This document shows positions 23,602 through 33,535 of a stretch of DNA of 64,000 nucleotides, piece after piece. The notes under the pieces are model-generated. The model was not told the origin of the DNA. It was given only the letters and a program-made list of their open reading frames with translations, and did not search any database. Location of the stretch: assembly GCF_945859705.1 (NCBI RefSeq), contig NC_079137.1:81799150-81863149 (forward strand), given 5' to 3'. The position numbers and the translations under genes are program-made. Every line of letters starts with the position of its first letter. The first letter of the stretch is position 1. The DNA comes from Episyrphus balteatus (lineage: Eukaryota; Arthropoda; Insecta; Diptera; Syrphidae).

Positions 23602-26600
23602 ATGAAAGTGTTGCAACTCAATCTGCAACACAGCAAGTTGGCTTCTGCCACCCTAACCTCATTTATGTCAAAAAATAATATAGACATCGCCCTGGTGCAA
23701 GAGCCGTGGATCAACAGCGGTAACATCTGCGGACTTAAATCCAAAGATTTCATTATTTATTGCAAAAAAGGGCCCACTGAAGGTAACTATCGTACATGTA
23801 TAGTAGCGAAAAAAATTTTAAATCTTTTTCTTCTATCCCCCCATTGTAGCGCTGATATGACGACGGTCAAATGTGAAAGAGACGGGGCCCAGCCCCTGAT
23901 CATAACATCCGTCTATATGCCAGGTGATTCACCGGGGCCTCCACCATCAGCAGCGTTCACCGAGTTGGTAGCAGAAGTTGGTAAGAAAGGTTGGGATCTT
24001 CTGGCAGGCTGTGATGCAAATGCCCACCATCTGCAATGGGGCAGCACAGATACAAACACAAGAGGTGAGTCACTTTTTGAATTTATTATTAAAAACAATA
24101 TGGTGATACACAACAGAGGTAATGAACCAACCTTCATTACAAAAATCAGAAAAGAAGTACTAGACGTGACACTTTCCACGAACTCTAACTCTATTGAGAT
24201 AAGTAACTGGATTGTGTCAAGTAATGTTACATTCTCAGACCATAGAATGTTAACATTCCAAATAAGGCATGATGCTGTAAGCCCCAAACCCCTTAGAAAT
24301 CCTAGGAAAACTAACTGGGAAGCCTATAATAGTAAAATTAAGGCCTCATCGTTGGGCCAATATGTTAGTCAACCTCTATTAGACAGCTCAGCTATAGAAA
24401 AACTTGTAATTGAATTTACATCAGATATAATTAAAGCGTACGAAAGCTCTTGCCCCTTGCCCAAAGCTAAAAGAAAGCTCAACCCCGTATGGTGGTCAAA
24501 CGAGCTTTCCATTTTGAGGCTACATTCTAGGAGGCTTTACAATAGAGCTAAATACAGTAACAATCCAGCTGATTGGGATCTCTTCAAAATCAGCAAAAAC
24601 GCATATAAAAACCGAACTACCTATGCCAAAAGAGCAGCCTGGCGGCAATTCTGCACCGACATCGAGTCCACAAACGATGCAGCTAGGCTCAGAAAAGTTA
24701 TGTCAAAGGTCTATTCCCCTCCGGGCTTCCTAAAATGCCCAGATGAAACCTGGACAGAATCTAGCTCTGAAACTATCGAATTACTTATGCGCACTCATTT
24801 CCCAGGCTGTGACAAGGTCACAACTCTTGATGAAAATGGTCCCAATATAATAAACAACAATATAGGTACCCAAATAGTAGACAATAGAAAAGTGGCATGG
24901 GCCATTGATTCTTTCTCAGCTTTCAAGTCTCCAGGGCCTGATGGAATAATTCCAATCATGTTACAAAGCTCTAAAGACTTGTTAGTCCCAATCCTTACGG
25001 ACATTTTTAGAGGTTGTTTAAACACAACTTATGTTCCCTCTAGTTGGAGAGAAGTTAAAGTAATCTTCATTCCCAAAGCTGGTAAGCCTTCCCACACGGA
25101 ACCTAAAGACTTCAGGCCGATTAGCCTATCTTCCTTTCTTTTAAAGACCTTAGAAAGACTAATTGAAACTCACATTCGGTTTAAAATCGACGACAATGTT
25201 CTCTCACAGGCCCAACATGCATATATGAAGGGCAAATCTGTTGAGACGGCATTACATGAAGTTGTGGGTACGATTGAACACTCAATCCACCATAAAGAAT
25301 TCACTCTGGGAGCATTCCTAGACATTGAAGGGGCCTTCAACAATGTTGAAAATGCAGCCATACGGCAAGCCCTAGACACCAGCGGTGTCGATTCAAATCT
25401 GTCAAACTGGATTGATTCGATGCTTCAAACTAGACTTGTAAATGCAGAAATGGGTAGCAGCAAGCTGAAGGTAAGAACTTGTAGGGGAACTCCACAAGGA
25501 GGAGTCCTATCACCCCTACTCTGGCTCTTAGTTGTTAACCAGATCTTAACCAAGCTTAGCCAAAACGGTGTTAAAGTTGTGGCTTATGCCGACGACATTA
25601 TTATCATGGCCTCGGGCAAATTTGTTCCGACCCTGCGAGATCTTCTTCAAACAGCCCTTAACAAGCTCAACAACTGGGCCTCAGGCTGCGGTCTCAATGT
25701 AAACCCACTTAAAACAGAACTAGTATTATTTACTAGGAAAAGAAATATCCCAAATATTAACCCTCCCACAATAAATGGGACTCCTCTTACCATCACTGGT
25801 AAAGCCAAATATCTTGGGTTGATAATTGATAGAAAACTTAATTGGAAAGAAAATATAAAGGAACGTGAAAAGAAAGCTTCTATTGCCTTTTACACCTGTA
25901 GTAGAATTTTTGGTAAAAAATGGGGGCCCAATCCCAAAACGATTCATTGGATGTATACAGCCATTATAAGGCCTATTCTGACGTATGCATGCCTGGTCTG
26001 GTGGCCAGCCCTAGATAAAACAGTCAACCTTAAAATTATGACCAAAATTCAAAGACTCGCGTGTATAGGTACCACTAGTGCCATGAGAACTACACCCACA
26101 TCAGCCCTAGAAACATTCCTTTCACTTGCCCCGATCGACCTTTTTACAAAAGAATCGGCGGCCATAAGTGCCCTTCGTTTGAAGGAGGGCAAGAACTGGA
26201 AAGGGGGCCTCTTGGGTCATAAAACAATATTGAACTATGTTGCAAGTAACATTCAAACTGACTATAATCTTCCATTCAATGATTTTAACCCAGTAGCGCT
26301 TACAGACTTCCCTACAAGGGAACTCTGGGAGTCAAACAGGGTCATTGTTACAGATAATGTCTCGGTTTTCACTGACGGGTCTAAATCAGACCTAGGCGTA
26401 GGGTCAGGCATCTTTTCAGATAACCCTCCCATAAACAAATCACTGAAACTCCCTGACTTCTGTAGTGTTTTTCAAGCGGAAGTTTTTGCAGTTTGCGAAG
26501 CAGCAAACATACTCTCCGCACTCAATTTAATGAACAAAAATATTGATATCTTTATAGACAGCCAGGCAGCAATTAAAGCCATTTCCTCTATTGTCACGAA

Positions 26601-27228
26601 GTCCAAACTAGTTGACCAGTGTCGTAAGGCACTAAGGTCCCTAAACACAACGAACATAGTTACCCTTCGATGGGTCCCAGGACATCGTGATATACAGGGG
26701 AATGAAAGGGCAGATGAATTGGCCAAAACAGGATCAACACTTGATCCGTGCCAAACAGCTTCATGGGTGCTTATGCCAATGGAACACGAAAAAAGCAGAA
26801 TAAAGCAAAGCTTCCTGAACTCTGCAAACGATAGATGGTCAGCTCTTGAAACCTGTCGTGTTTCAAGAAATCTGTGGCCGACCATTTCTAAGAACAAAAC
26901 TGAAACCATACTTAAGCTAAGCAGGCCTCAGTTGTCCCTATTGATTGGTATCCTTACGGGTCACAACTCAATGGGAACCCACATGAGTAGGATGGGTATT
27001 GTCTCATCAGACTTATGTAGAGGGTGTCAAGACGAAGAGGCGGAGGAGGGCTCATACCACTTCCTTTGTGAATGCCCCAGCTTAGCAAAAAGTAGGAAAA
27101 CAACTCTCGGAGATTACTTCTTCGATGAGTTAGATGACGTCTCGTCCTTGCCACTGAAAAACATAATGAAATTTATCCAAATTTCAGGATGGTTCAGGGA
27201 GGCCCACAACACTAACTCCAACCCGTAA
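23602..27228 (+). CDS. LINE ORF2: endonuclease, reverse transcriptase, RNase H
   Basis: The 1208-residue protein begins with an APE-type endonuclease (residues 1-~225: VLQLNLQHSKLASATL, ALVQEPWI, AGCDANAHHLQWGS, VTFSDHRMLTF). The reverse transcriptase follows (~420-760) with FRPISLSSFLLKTLERL, GGVLSPLLWLL and the catalytic YADD at about 661. RNase H is at ~920-1050 with FTDGSKSD, FQAEVFAV, FIDSQAAI and WVPGHRDIQGNERADEL, i.e. all acidic active-site residues. A Cys/His tail (CRGC…HFLCEC, ~1138-1160) closes it. The enzyme nicks DNA and copies its own RNA at the nick. No stop or frameshift is seen, so it could be active. It is nested, in the sense direction, inside a 1-kb LINE derivative. Confidence 0.93.
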   Translation: MKVLQLNLQHSKLASATLTSFMSKNNIDIALVQEPWINSGNICGLKSKDFIIYCKKGPTEGNYRTCIVAKKILNLFLLSPHCSADMTTVKCERDGAQPLIITSVYMPGDSPGPPPSAAFTELVAEVGKKGWDLLAGCDANAHHLQWGSTDTNTRGESLFEFIIKNNMVIHNRGNEPTFITKIRKEVLDVTLSTNSNSIEISNWIVSSNVTFSDHRMLTFQIRHDAVSPKPLRNPRKTNWEAYNSKIKASSLGQYVSQPLLDSSAIEKLVIEFTSDIIKAYESSCPLPKAKRKLNPVWWSNELSILRLHSRRLYNRAKYSNNPADWDLFKISKNAYKNRTTYAKRAAWRQFCTDIESTNDAARLRKVMSKVYSPPGFLKCPDETWTESSSETIELLMRTHFPGCDKVTTLDENGPNIINNNIGTQIVDNRKVAWAIDSFSAFKSPGPDGIIPIMLQSSKDLLVPILTDIFRGCLNTTYVPSSWREVKVIFIPKAGKPSHTEPKDFRPISLSSFLLKTLERLIETHIRFKIDDNVLSQAQHAYMKGKSVETALHEVVGTIEHSIHHKEFTLGAFLDIEGAFNNVENAAIRQALDTSGVDSNLSNWIDSMLQTRLVNAEMGSSKLKVRTCRGTPQGGVLSPLLWLLVVNQILTKLSQNGVKVVAYADDIIIMASGKFVPTLRDLLQTALNKLNNWASGCGLNVNPLKTELVLFTRKRNIPNINPPTINGTPLTITGKAKYLGLIIDRKLNWKENIKEREKKASIAFYTCSRIFGKKWGPNPKTIHWMYTAIIRPILTYACLVWWPALDKTVNLKIMTKIQRLACIGTTSAMRTTPTSALETFLSLAPIDLFTKESAAISALRLKEGKNWKGGLLGHKTILNYVASNIQTDYNLPFNDFNPVALTDFPTRELWESNRVIVTDNVSVFTDGSKSDLGVGSGIFSDNPPINKSLKLPDFCSVFQAEVFAVCEAANILSALNLMNKNIDIFIDSQAAIKAISSIVTKSKLVDQCRKALRSLNTTNIVTLRWVPGHRDIQGNERADELAKTGSTLDPCQTASWVLMPMEHEKSRIKQSFLNSANDRWSALETCRVSRNLWPTISKNKTETILKLSRPQLSLLIGILTGHNSMGTHMSRMGIVSSDLCRGCQDEEAEEGSYHFLCECPSLAKSRKTTLGDYFFDELDDVSSLPLKNIMKFIQISGWFREAHNTNSNP

Positions 27229-28134
27229 TTCCCTAAACCCTTCCCTTACCCATCCTCACTCCTGCCCACCCTAACCCTGGGGATCACAATGGATCCATCG
27301 AGATCCGAGTGGGATAACTCGACTTGTCGGATTATCACCCCGTTCAACCTAACCTAACCTAAACAATAAAACATTCAATTTAGATGAAATTAAATCAATT
27401 AACTGGCGAATATGTTTTAAAGTATTTTAGATGTACTAGGGAATATGCTTTCAGTTTTAGCATCAGGTGTTTCGATGCGCCGTTATGATTCGTACCGCTT
27501 ACTTGTATGGATATAGCGTGCGATGAAATGCCGCTATTTACTGTTGTGGTGTGTTATGTTGTACTGTTAGCACAGTTTAACTTTTTGTACATACTAGTTT
27601 CCCTGTTTTATGGCGATGTAATTATCCATCCTAGTCACTTTTTGTGTTATTATTAGCTGTGGCTAATTGTCTGTTGCTGTTGATGATTTATGTCGACTTC
27701 AAAGTCGCACGTTCTTTGCAGGACACACGAACGGGTTGGGGCATCCCGCAGACCCGTAAGTGACTCGTCCGGATCTCCATCACTATTTGGATTAATTAGC
27801 TGTGGCTAATTATCTATTGCTGGTGTTGACTTATAAGTCACACGTGTTTGTTGGACATACGAATGGGTTGGGGCAATCCCACAGACCCATTAGTAACTCG
27901 TCCAGATATATAACTTTACGTTAAACTTTTACTAGCTCCAAGAGCTGCGACTGCCTTCGGCCACGGTTACTTCTCCCAAGAAAAACCCGAAAGCGAAAAA
28001 TAATGACAACTCTAAATTTTTCTTGAGTCTGCTGTTTTCGGAACATTCAATAAACAGTGCTGCCAAGATTTCAGGTTAAGCCCTGATGCGTTTTTTTATC
28101 CAGTTAAGCCCGGTGGTAATAAAAAACACACCTA

Positions 28135-28800
28135 TTGATTTATTTTTACGAAATTGTTGTTGCGGGGCCTATTTCAGAGCTAACTGCATAAACTACATCA
28201 GTGATCAGTGATCTCAAATTAATCATTTGAGATTGAGTCCCATGTAATATGCCATTCAACTTCGGAAAATATTTTATGGTTTTTCAGTACGCAGATTCCA
28301 GGACATCTAATCAGGGCTACCTTATTCGTCAATATTGAAAAGAGGAAGAAATAAAGAGACCTCAATTAAAAAGGGTCGAAAAATCGATTTAAAAAAATAT
28401 ATCAATTGTTAAATACGCCTTTTTAAATCATTCACCAGAATTTGTAAAAAATTAAAAATTATTAATAAGTAGGTACAGTTCACTCTTTCTCATTGCTGTA
28501 ATATGCTTACCAAGGCTCACGACTTAGAAGTAACAGATTTTTTCTCAAGCGCAATTTTGTTTTTATTTCTCAAATAAAGAGTAGGTACCTACTTAAGTGG
28601 AACATAAACTGCTTATGTTTTACTATTTCTTCTAAGTTATGTTCAACTTAGAGGGATTTATGAAGAAGATTGAATTTCGTACAAATCTTTATGTGGAACT
28701 TAGTGCTTTATGTTCCACTTAAATATTAAAGTATGGTATGAGCCTGTGTAATACACAGTGTGTATTCATAAATGTATTCACAAAAAGAAAAAAATTAAAA
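28135..28800. other. Spacer between transposons
   Basis: No gene. A small inverted repeat, TTAAGTGGAACATAAA at about 28593 and its inverse near 28705, encloses about 100 bp. Confidence 0.4.
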
Positions 28801-28802
28801 TA

Positions 28803-30318
28803 GTAGAGTAACTAAAGCAAATTATTAGGGAACCCGGCCGAACAGCTCTGATTTTGACGATTTTTTTTTTTTCAAACGTAGGTAATTAAAAATACTTTAA
28901 AGTCTATAGATTAAAAATTGCCGATGTTGCCGTATTGTTTTTTAAAATTAAAATTAAATTTTTTTTTAACAAAACCATTTTTTTTGCTTAAATTTCATAA
29001 AACAAATGATAGCAAAACATTCTCTAGGTAATTTAAGGAAAAAAAGTATAAGGGAGTAAGGGACAATTTTCCATCGTTTAATCGATAAATGCAATTTTCT
29101 CACAATCTGACTTCAAACACAAAAAAAATATTTTGAAAACAACGGCAACACCTACAATATTTTAAAATACATTTTTAAAAAGCCAGAAGCTCATTCTTAT
29201 CTCTTAAATTTAAATACACTAAATTTAATGAAGAGTTTTTGAAAAAATGGTCCTCAAACTTAGAATTTAAAAAAAAATGTTAAAAAAAAAATTTTAAATG
29301 ACTTTTTTTCCAAACTTTTTCTAATAAAATATGAATTTATTTAAAAAAAATTTTTGGCCATAAATATTATCAGTTGAATTCCGAAGAGGAAAAGGTAATA
29401 TATATTACAGTTTAAAAAAAAATTAAAAATTACTTCAATTCCAATGGGTTTTTTTTGATAAAAACTGAATTTTTGCATTGAAATAATTGATTTTCTCAAA
29501 GACTTTGGTAAATAAGAACTTTAAATTTTTGCTATTTAGCTTGCAACAGTAAGGGTTATTAAATTAATAAAAAATAATTTTATATTTAGAAGTTGAACTT
29601 TAAAAAAAAATAAGTTAAATTTTTTTCCAAAACTTCTATTCAAAAAAGTTCTTCGAAAATGAAATACTTTTTAATTTTTTTCATAAACCGTAATACATAT
29701 TGACATTTCCTTTTATAATTTCAAATCATAACAAATGTGGCCAAAAAAAATTGAAAAAAAAATGCATTTTATATTACGAAAAAGTTTTAAAAACCACATG
29801 TTAAAATTTTTTCAATAATTTTTTTTTTTTTCAAGAATCTGAGTTGAGTTACCATTCTTTCAAAAGTCCTTAATTCAATTAACTTAATTTTAATTTTACA
29901 AATATGACTAAGCTTCTAGCTTTTTAAAAATGTACATTTAAATATTGTAGGTGTTGCCGTTGTGTTCAAATATTTTTTTTTGTGTTTGAAGTTAATTAAT
30001 AAGAAAATTGCATCTATCGCTTGAACGATGAAAGATTGTCCCTCAATCCCATATATATTTTTTCCTTGAATTTCCTATACAATCTTTTGGCATCAATTAA
30101 TTTATGAAATTTAAGAAAAATTTTTGAAAAAAAAAATTTTTTGTTCACAAAAATCTTCAATAAAATTTAAAAAATCAAAACGGCAACACCGGCAATTTTT
30201 AATCTATAGACTTTAAAGTATTTTTAATTACCGACGTTTGAAAAAAAAGATCATCAAAATCTAAGCTGTTCGGCCGGGTTCCCTAATATTGCCAATTTTT
30301 GAGCTTTAGTTACTCCAC
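28803..30318. mobile_element. Large foldback element, about 750-bp arms
   Basis: The left end GTAGAGTAACTAAAGC and right end (inverse GTGGAGTAACTAAAGC) are flanked by TA at 28801-28802 and 30319-30320. Inward, GGGAACCCGGCCGAACAGC is at both ends, and pairing goes on through ATCTATAGACTTTAAAGT, GGCAACACC and beyond to a centre near 29560. There is no ORF. One arm of the same family, inverted, lies at about 37803-38710. A mariner-type TA site is possible; the A-rich flanks leave doubt. Confidence 0.75.
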
Positions 30319-30320
30319 TA

Positions 30321-31215
30321 AAAAGGGAAAGCTAGTTGTACAGTAAATAGTTAAAGAAAAGCAACAAAGAGGCACTAACATAATAAAAAAAGGGGTTTTT
30401 AAACAATTTTTTAAAAATTGAGGGGAAGTTAGCTGGGTGTAAAAAAGAGAAAAAACGCCTCTTTAGAGGCGTGAAGGTAGCCTGATGCCAGAGTACACAT
30501 ATAAAAGGTAATAATATTCCGAGTTTTAATTTTTTTCAAGTTCGCGCAGGTTGTCAAAATCGGCCAACCCTCTTGTTTACAATTTTTTTATTAGTAGGTA
30601 GTAGTTGTTTTTTTTTATTACACACATGGGATTTGACAGTTCCTCACTTTTGATCTTATTTGTTTGTATGAGTGAAAAGATGCGCAATATTTACCTTCTA
30701 CTCGATTTATTCCGCACAACGTGCCGCATGTAAAAAGTCGCCTTGGACTCTGCGGCTTACATCCACATGAGTTGATTTACTCGGAAAAGCTAGACAACAA
30801 TCGACTCTTAAAACGTCGGCTAACGATCAGAGTTCATTTAATTAATTTAGCTTTTTCAAGCCTTTTTCATCTGGTGCCCAAAAATGTAATACAAAATGGG
30901 TGTTTTTGATTAATCTTCAGCCCTCAGTTTCTAGAGGAAGCTTCACTTATAGTTCAAGCATCTCCCAAAAAAAAAATAAACTTTTCACAAGATTGCAGTG
31001 TTTTCTCTCCACTTCTTCCAGTAGTTTTTGTAAGACTTCTCGATAAGTCCATTCATATCAATATCACTACCTTTATACCTACTTTAGCTTATACCTACTT
31101 AAGGTTGAGATGTTCTTAAAGAGAACTTTTATTTGTTGTCTAGATTGGTTTTTAAGCTAAAGAAAGCATAGGATTGAATCAAACAATTCATCGGGTTATT
31201 TTAATATTTTCGGTA
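30321..31215. other. Spacer
   Basis: No gene recognised. The 62-codon open frame near 30721-30909 has no family resemblance, no promoter and no conserved context. Confidence 0.4.
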
Positions 31216-31315
31216 AAAATGTTTTATTTCGGGTAACAAAAAGGAATTAATAACAAAAAATCGTGAAATATGTCGAATTCAAAAACAAAACAGAAAAAAA
31301 TCTCTATCATTATCT

Positions 31316-31930
31316 CTAAATGGGAATAGAGTAAACGAGAGTTCCATCTTGCAAAAGAATTGGTTGTGCTATTAAATTCTGCCTCTGAAGTCTAGCTGAT
31401 GAAGCTGATGACTGCCTCAATCTAGGTGATGACTTTGCGAACGATGGTGCTGGTCGCCTCAATTGTGCTGATGCTGATCCTTGCGGTCTAAATGTCCTTT
31501 GACCTTTTTGCAATACTAAACGAGATGATTGACCTGGACGTCTTTTAACAAAAACCAGTCTCTCAGCCTCAGGTTCATCAGTTGTCTGTTCATCATAATC
31601 TTCTGGTTCTTCTGGTAGATCAGCTTCGGGTTGTGGTGGTCCATATGTTTGATCAGGTGGGCCATAAGTCTGATCGGGTGGTCCATAAGTTGGGTCAGGG
31701 AACGGTGCTGCTTCTTGATTAGGAAGATCAAATGGAATGTCGGGTTTTTCACCAGCTGGGGGATATGGTGTTACTGCTGATTGTGGAGCTGCAGCTGCAT
31801 TGGTCGCCACTTCTTGGCGGGCGAAAAAACGATTGCGATTTTGAAAACGTTGATTGAATCGACGAGGCGGTTCAGCTGATCCTACAGCAATAAGACCCAC
31901 TACCAAAACAATTTGAAGGAATTTTGCCAT
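31316..31930 (-). CDS. Secreted ARQE/TYGPP protein A
   Basis: This 204-residue protein of unknown function begins with a signal peptide (MAKFLQIVLVVGLIAVGSA), then FFARQEV, TPYPPAGEKPDIPFDLP, three YGPPDQT-type repeats (residues ~80-105), an acidic stretch (EEPEDYDEQTTDEPEAE), a basic Arg/Ser/Gln-rich region and the end motif AQPILLQDGTLVYSIPI. No Cys after the signal. It has four paralogs in this window. The layout fits a secreted, perhaps cuticular or egg-shell-associated, structural protein (inference). It stands head-to-head with paralog B, their starts 490 bp apart. A minus-strand TATAAAAG box (about 32001-32008) and ATCAGTTG initiator (about 31977) precede it; AATAAA is at 31228-31223. 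It may match Pfam DUF4794, unverified. Confidence 0.85.
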   Translation of the reverse strand: MAKFLQIVLVVGLIAVGSAEPPRRFNQRFQNRNRFFARQEVATNAAAAPQSAVTPYPPAGEKPDIPFDLPNQEAAPFPDPTYGPPDQTYGPPDQTYGPPQPEADLPEEPEDYDEQTTDEPEAERLVFVKRRPGQSSRLVLQKGQRTFRPQGSASAQLRRPAPSFAKSSPRLRQSSASSARLQRQNLIAQPILLQDGTLVYSIPI

Positions 31931-31969
31931 CTTTTTTTAGAAACAAATTTCTGATGAAGTTATGTCAGA

Positions 31970-32012
31970 CAACTGATGTCTTTTGTCTTATTGTCAAAGG
32001 CTTTTATACTAA
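31970..32012 (-). promoter_or_regulatory. TATA plus ATCAGTT initiator of protein A gene
   Basis: On the minus strand AGTATAAAAG (32010-32001) is followed about 30 nt later by ATCAGTT (31977-31971), a classical TATA-initiator spacing. Confidence 0.7.
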
Positions 32013-32337
32013 TTTTAATTGCAACCTTCTATTGCCTATATTTGAATCACCCAAAAATGATCGACTGATATTTGGCCCACCAAAGTGTTCAAAGTTTAAA
32101 TGGAAAATCCAAAATATATACCTTCAACCTCAACCTCATCCAAATACACTATTAAGACTTCAAACACACATTTTAAATTGCCTATAACCATTAATTCCAT
32201 TCGATTAATTACCTACGAATGAATGGCAAAGACAACCTTCACACACCCAGTACCGCAACATAAGCACGTTCAAGCTTCGCATATGGAAAATGGAATCTTC
32301 TGACCGTTTTTGGAATACGTCAAAGACAATTCGTTTG

Positions 32338-32378
32338 ATATAAAATGTGTTGTCCAACAAGTTGTCATTATCAGTTGA
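32338..32378 (+). promoter_or_regulatory. TATA plus ATCAGTT initiator of protein B gene
   Basis: TATAAAA at 32339-32345 and TTATCAGTTG with TCAGTT at 32371-32376, spaced 32 nt. The ATG at 32345 overlaps the TATA box and lies before the start of transcription, so it cannot be the start codon. Confidence 0.72.
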
Positions 32379-32422
32379 TTAACATCAGCCCTCAACAACA
32401 AACATCATCGTCTTCTATCGAA

Positions 32423-33028
32423 ATGGCAAGTCTTTTCAAAACTGTTTTGGTGGTTTTAGCTGCTACAGCTGTTATGGCAGAACCAGTGAGGTTCCGGGGA
32501 AATTCTCGTGGCAGTCGATTCTTTGCCCGTCAAGAAGTGGCGCCAAGTTCTTCACCAGCACCAGCTGCAGGAGATGCGCCTTATCCAGCTGCTGGAGTGA
32601 CACCTTCGATTCCATTCGAACTACCAAATGAACCAACAACGGTTCAGCCTGATAATACATATCTTCCACCTGCACCAGTTCCTACACCTGACAACACCTA
32701 TGGGCCACCTCAAGATACTTATGGCCCACCTGCACCACCAAAGCCAGACAATCAATATGGACCACCAGAGGCACCAGCTCAACCAGATAACCAATATGGC
32801 CCACCAGCAGTAGCCGTGGCAGAATCTGTAGCTGGTGGTGAAGAACAAACCTTGGTAGATCCCCGCAGTCAGAGAATCATTGTTCGTCAAAGAAACCAAA
32901 AGTCTCAGCTGAGGCAACAAAGGTTTAGGTCCGAGCCATTGAGGGCAGCTAGAATTCAATTAGAACCAGTTGAGATCATCAGGTCCCGACCAGTCATCCA
33001 TTACTCTGTGCAATATAAGAGTTTTTAG
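32423..33028 (+). CDS. Secreted ARQE/TYGPP protein B
   Basis: Unknown function; paralog of protein A. The start is placed at 32423 (MASLFKTVLVVLAATAVMA, a good signal peptide), giving 201 residues; the longer frame from 32345 begins inside the TATA box. After the signal: RFFARQEV, APYPAAGVTPSIPFELP, TYLPPAP, and four YGPP repeats with Asp/Asn-Gln spacing (residues ~75-120), then a basic Gln/Arg-rich region and a C-terminus IHYSVQYKSF that departs from the AQPI…DG end of its relatives. AATAAA follows at 33119. Divergent partner of protein A; a shared upstream control region of about 350 bp is possible. Confidence 0.87.
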   Translation: MASLFKTVLVVLAATAVMAEPVRFRGNSRGSRFFARQEVAPSSSPAPAAGDAPYPAAGVTPSIPFELPNEPTTVQPDNTYLPPAPVPTPDNTYGPPQDTYGPPAPPKPDNQYGPPEAPAQPDNQYGPPAVAVAESVAGGEEQTLVDPRSQRIIVRQRNQKSQLRQQRFRSEPLRAARIQLEPVEIIRSRPVIHYSVQYKSF

Positions 33029-33351
33029 AGATTGATATAAGTGTTAGGGTGACCATCTCATTTGTTTTAAAATTTTTTTTTTATTAAATTGTTGTTGTTT
33101 GAGAATCTATGTTATGAAAATAAAATTGTATGTAGATTTTTAAAAATTGTCTGTTTCTATAATTTTTTTTTTCAGGCAATTTTAACAACTCTCTGTCAAT
33201 TAATTTGCATGGGCAATTTATTTCTCGCAAATGCCAATTGTCAATATGACGTGTTTATTGTCATTTTTTAACTGCGAAATACCGAACTCACTGATTTTCC
33301 AATGAAGCAAATCTTCATTGGAAATAATTAAATTTGGCATTTTTAATTTAG
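33029..33351. other. 3' UTR of gene B and spacer
   Basis: Contains the poly(A) signal at 33119-33124; nothing else was recognised. Confidence 0.5.
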
Positions 33352-33535
33352 ATTGGGCACGTTCAGAAAATATTAGGGGCTAGATATTTAGGCAACGCCA
33401 TTTTCTGAACGGAAATTTGAGTAAATTGCCTAAATTAGTTTGGATATGATGCTTTTGTCAAATTTCGAAATTTACTTAAGTATTTTACCGATCGCATGGG
33501 AAAGACACCAAATTTAAGTTAACTTTAATGAATAA

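Larger units (their letters stand above)
21903..27360 (+). mobile_element. Full-length LOA-type LINE (non-LTR retrotransposon)
   Basis: The element is bounded by the 12-bp direct repeat AAACAATAAAAC at 21891-21902 and 27361-27372. It starts with a C-run and CAGGTTTTCACCTTGTCG, carries two intact ORFs, and ends in AACCTAACCTAACCT instead of poly(A). Intact ORFs and exact duplications suggest a young insertion. The presence of RNase H after RT, and ORF1 of the DUF4780-like type, favour the LOA/I group over R1. Confidence 0.88.
21462..27976 (-). mobile_element. Coding-free minus-strand LINE derivative (about 1 kb), split by the LOA element
   Basis: The 15-bp direct repeat CAAGAAAAACCCGAA stands at 21447-21461 and 27977-27991. 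Read on the minus strand, the insert ends at 21462 with AATAAAATTC and AATTC repeats, a typical LINE 3' tail, and starts at 27976 with a GC-richer leader that contains two tandem units (27910-27795 and 27778-27651, about 120 bp, sharing CGGGTTGGGGCA-like text). The two halves, 27976-27373 and 21890-21462, add to about 1.03 kb and encode nothing recognisable. It looks like a 5' UTR joined to a 3' UTR, a non-autonomous derivative. Confidence 0.65.
21141..28132. mobile_element. MITE with GGTGTG ends (about 460 bp) interrupted by nested LINEs
   Basis: The left end GGTGTGTTTTTTATTACCAC plus CGGGCTTAACTGGA recurs inverted at the right end (28088-28132), giving terminal inverted repeats of about 45 bp. 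TA flanks both sides (21139-21140, 28133-28134). Subterminal GGGCTTAA-type motifs occur near 21240-21290 and 28072-28083. Without the insert (21462-27991) it is about 460 bp with no ORF. The TA duplication suggests a Tc1/mariner-type mover, but the ends are not a familiar family. Confidence 0.8.

Noticed and set aside
22076..26909. Several minus-strand frames of 70-183 codons within the LOA element
   Set aside because: They are shadows of ORF1 and ORF2, with no family features.
30721..30909. 62-codon open frame
   Set aside because: No resemblance, no promoter elements, no conserved context.
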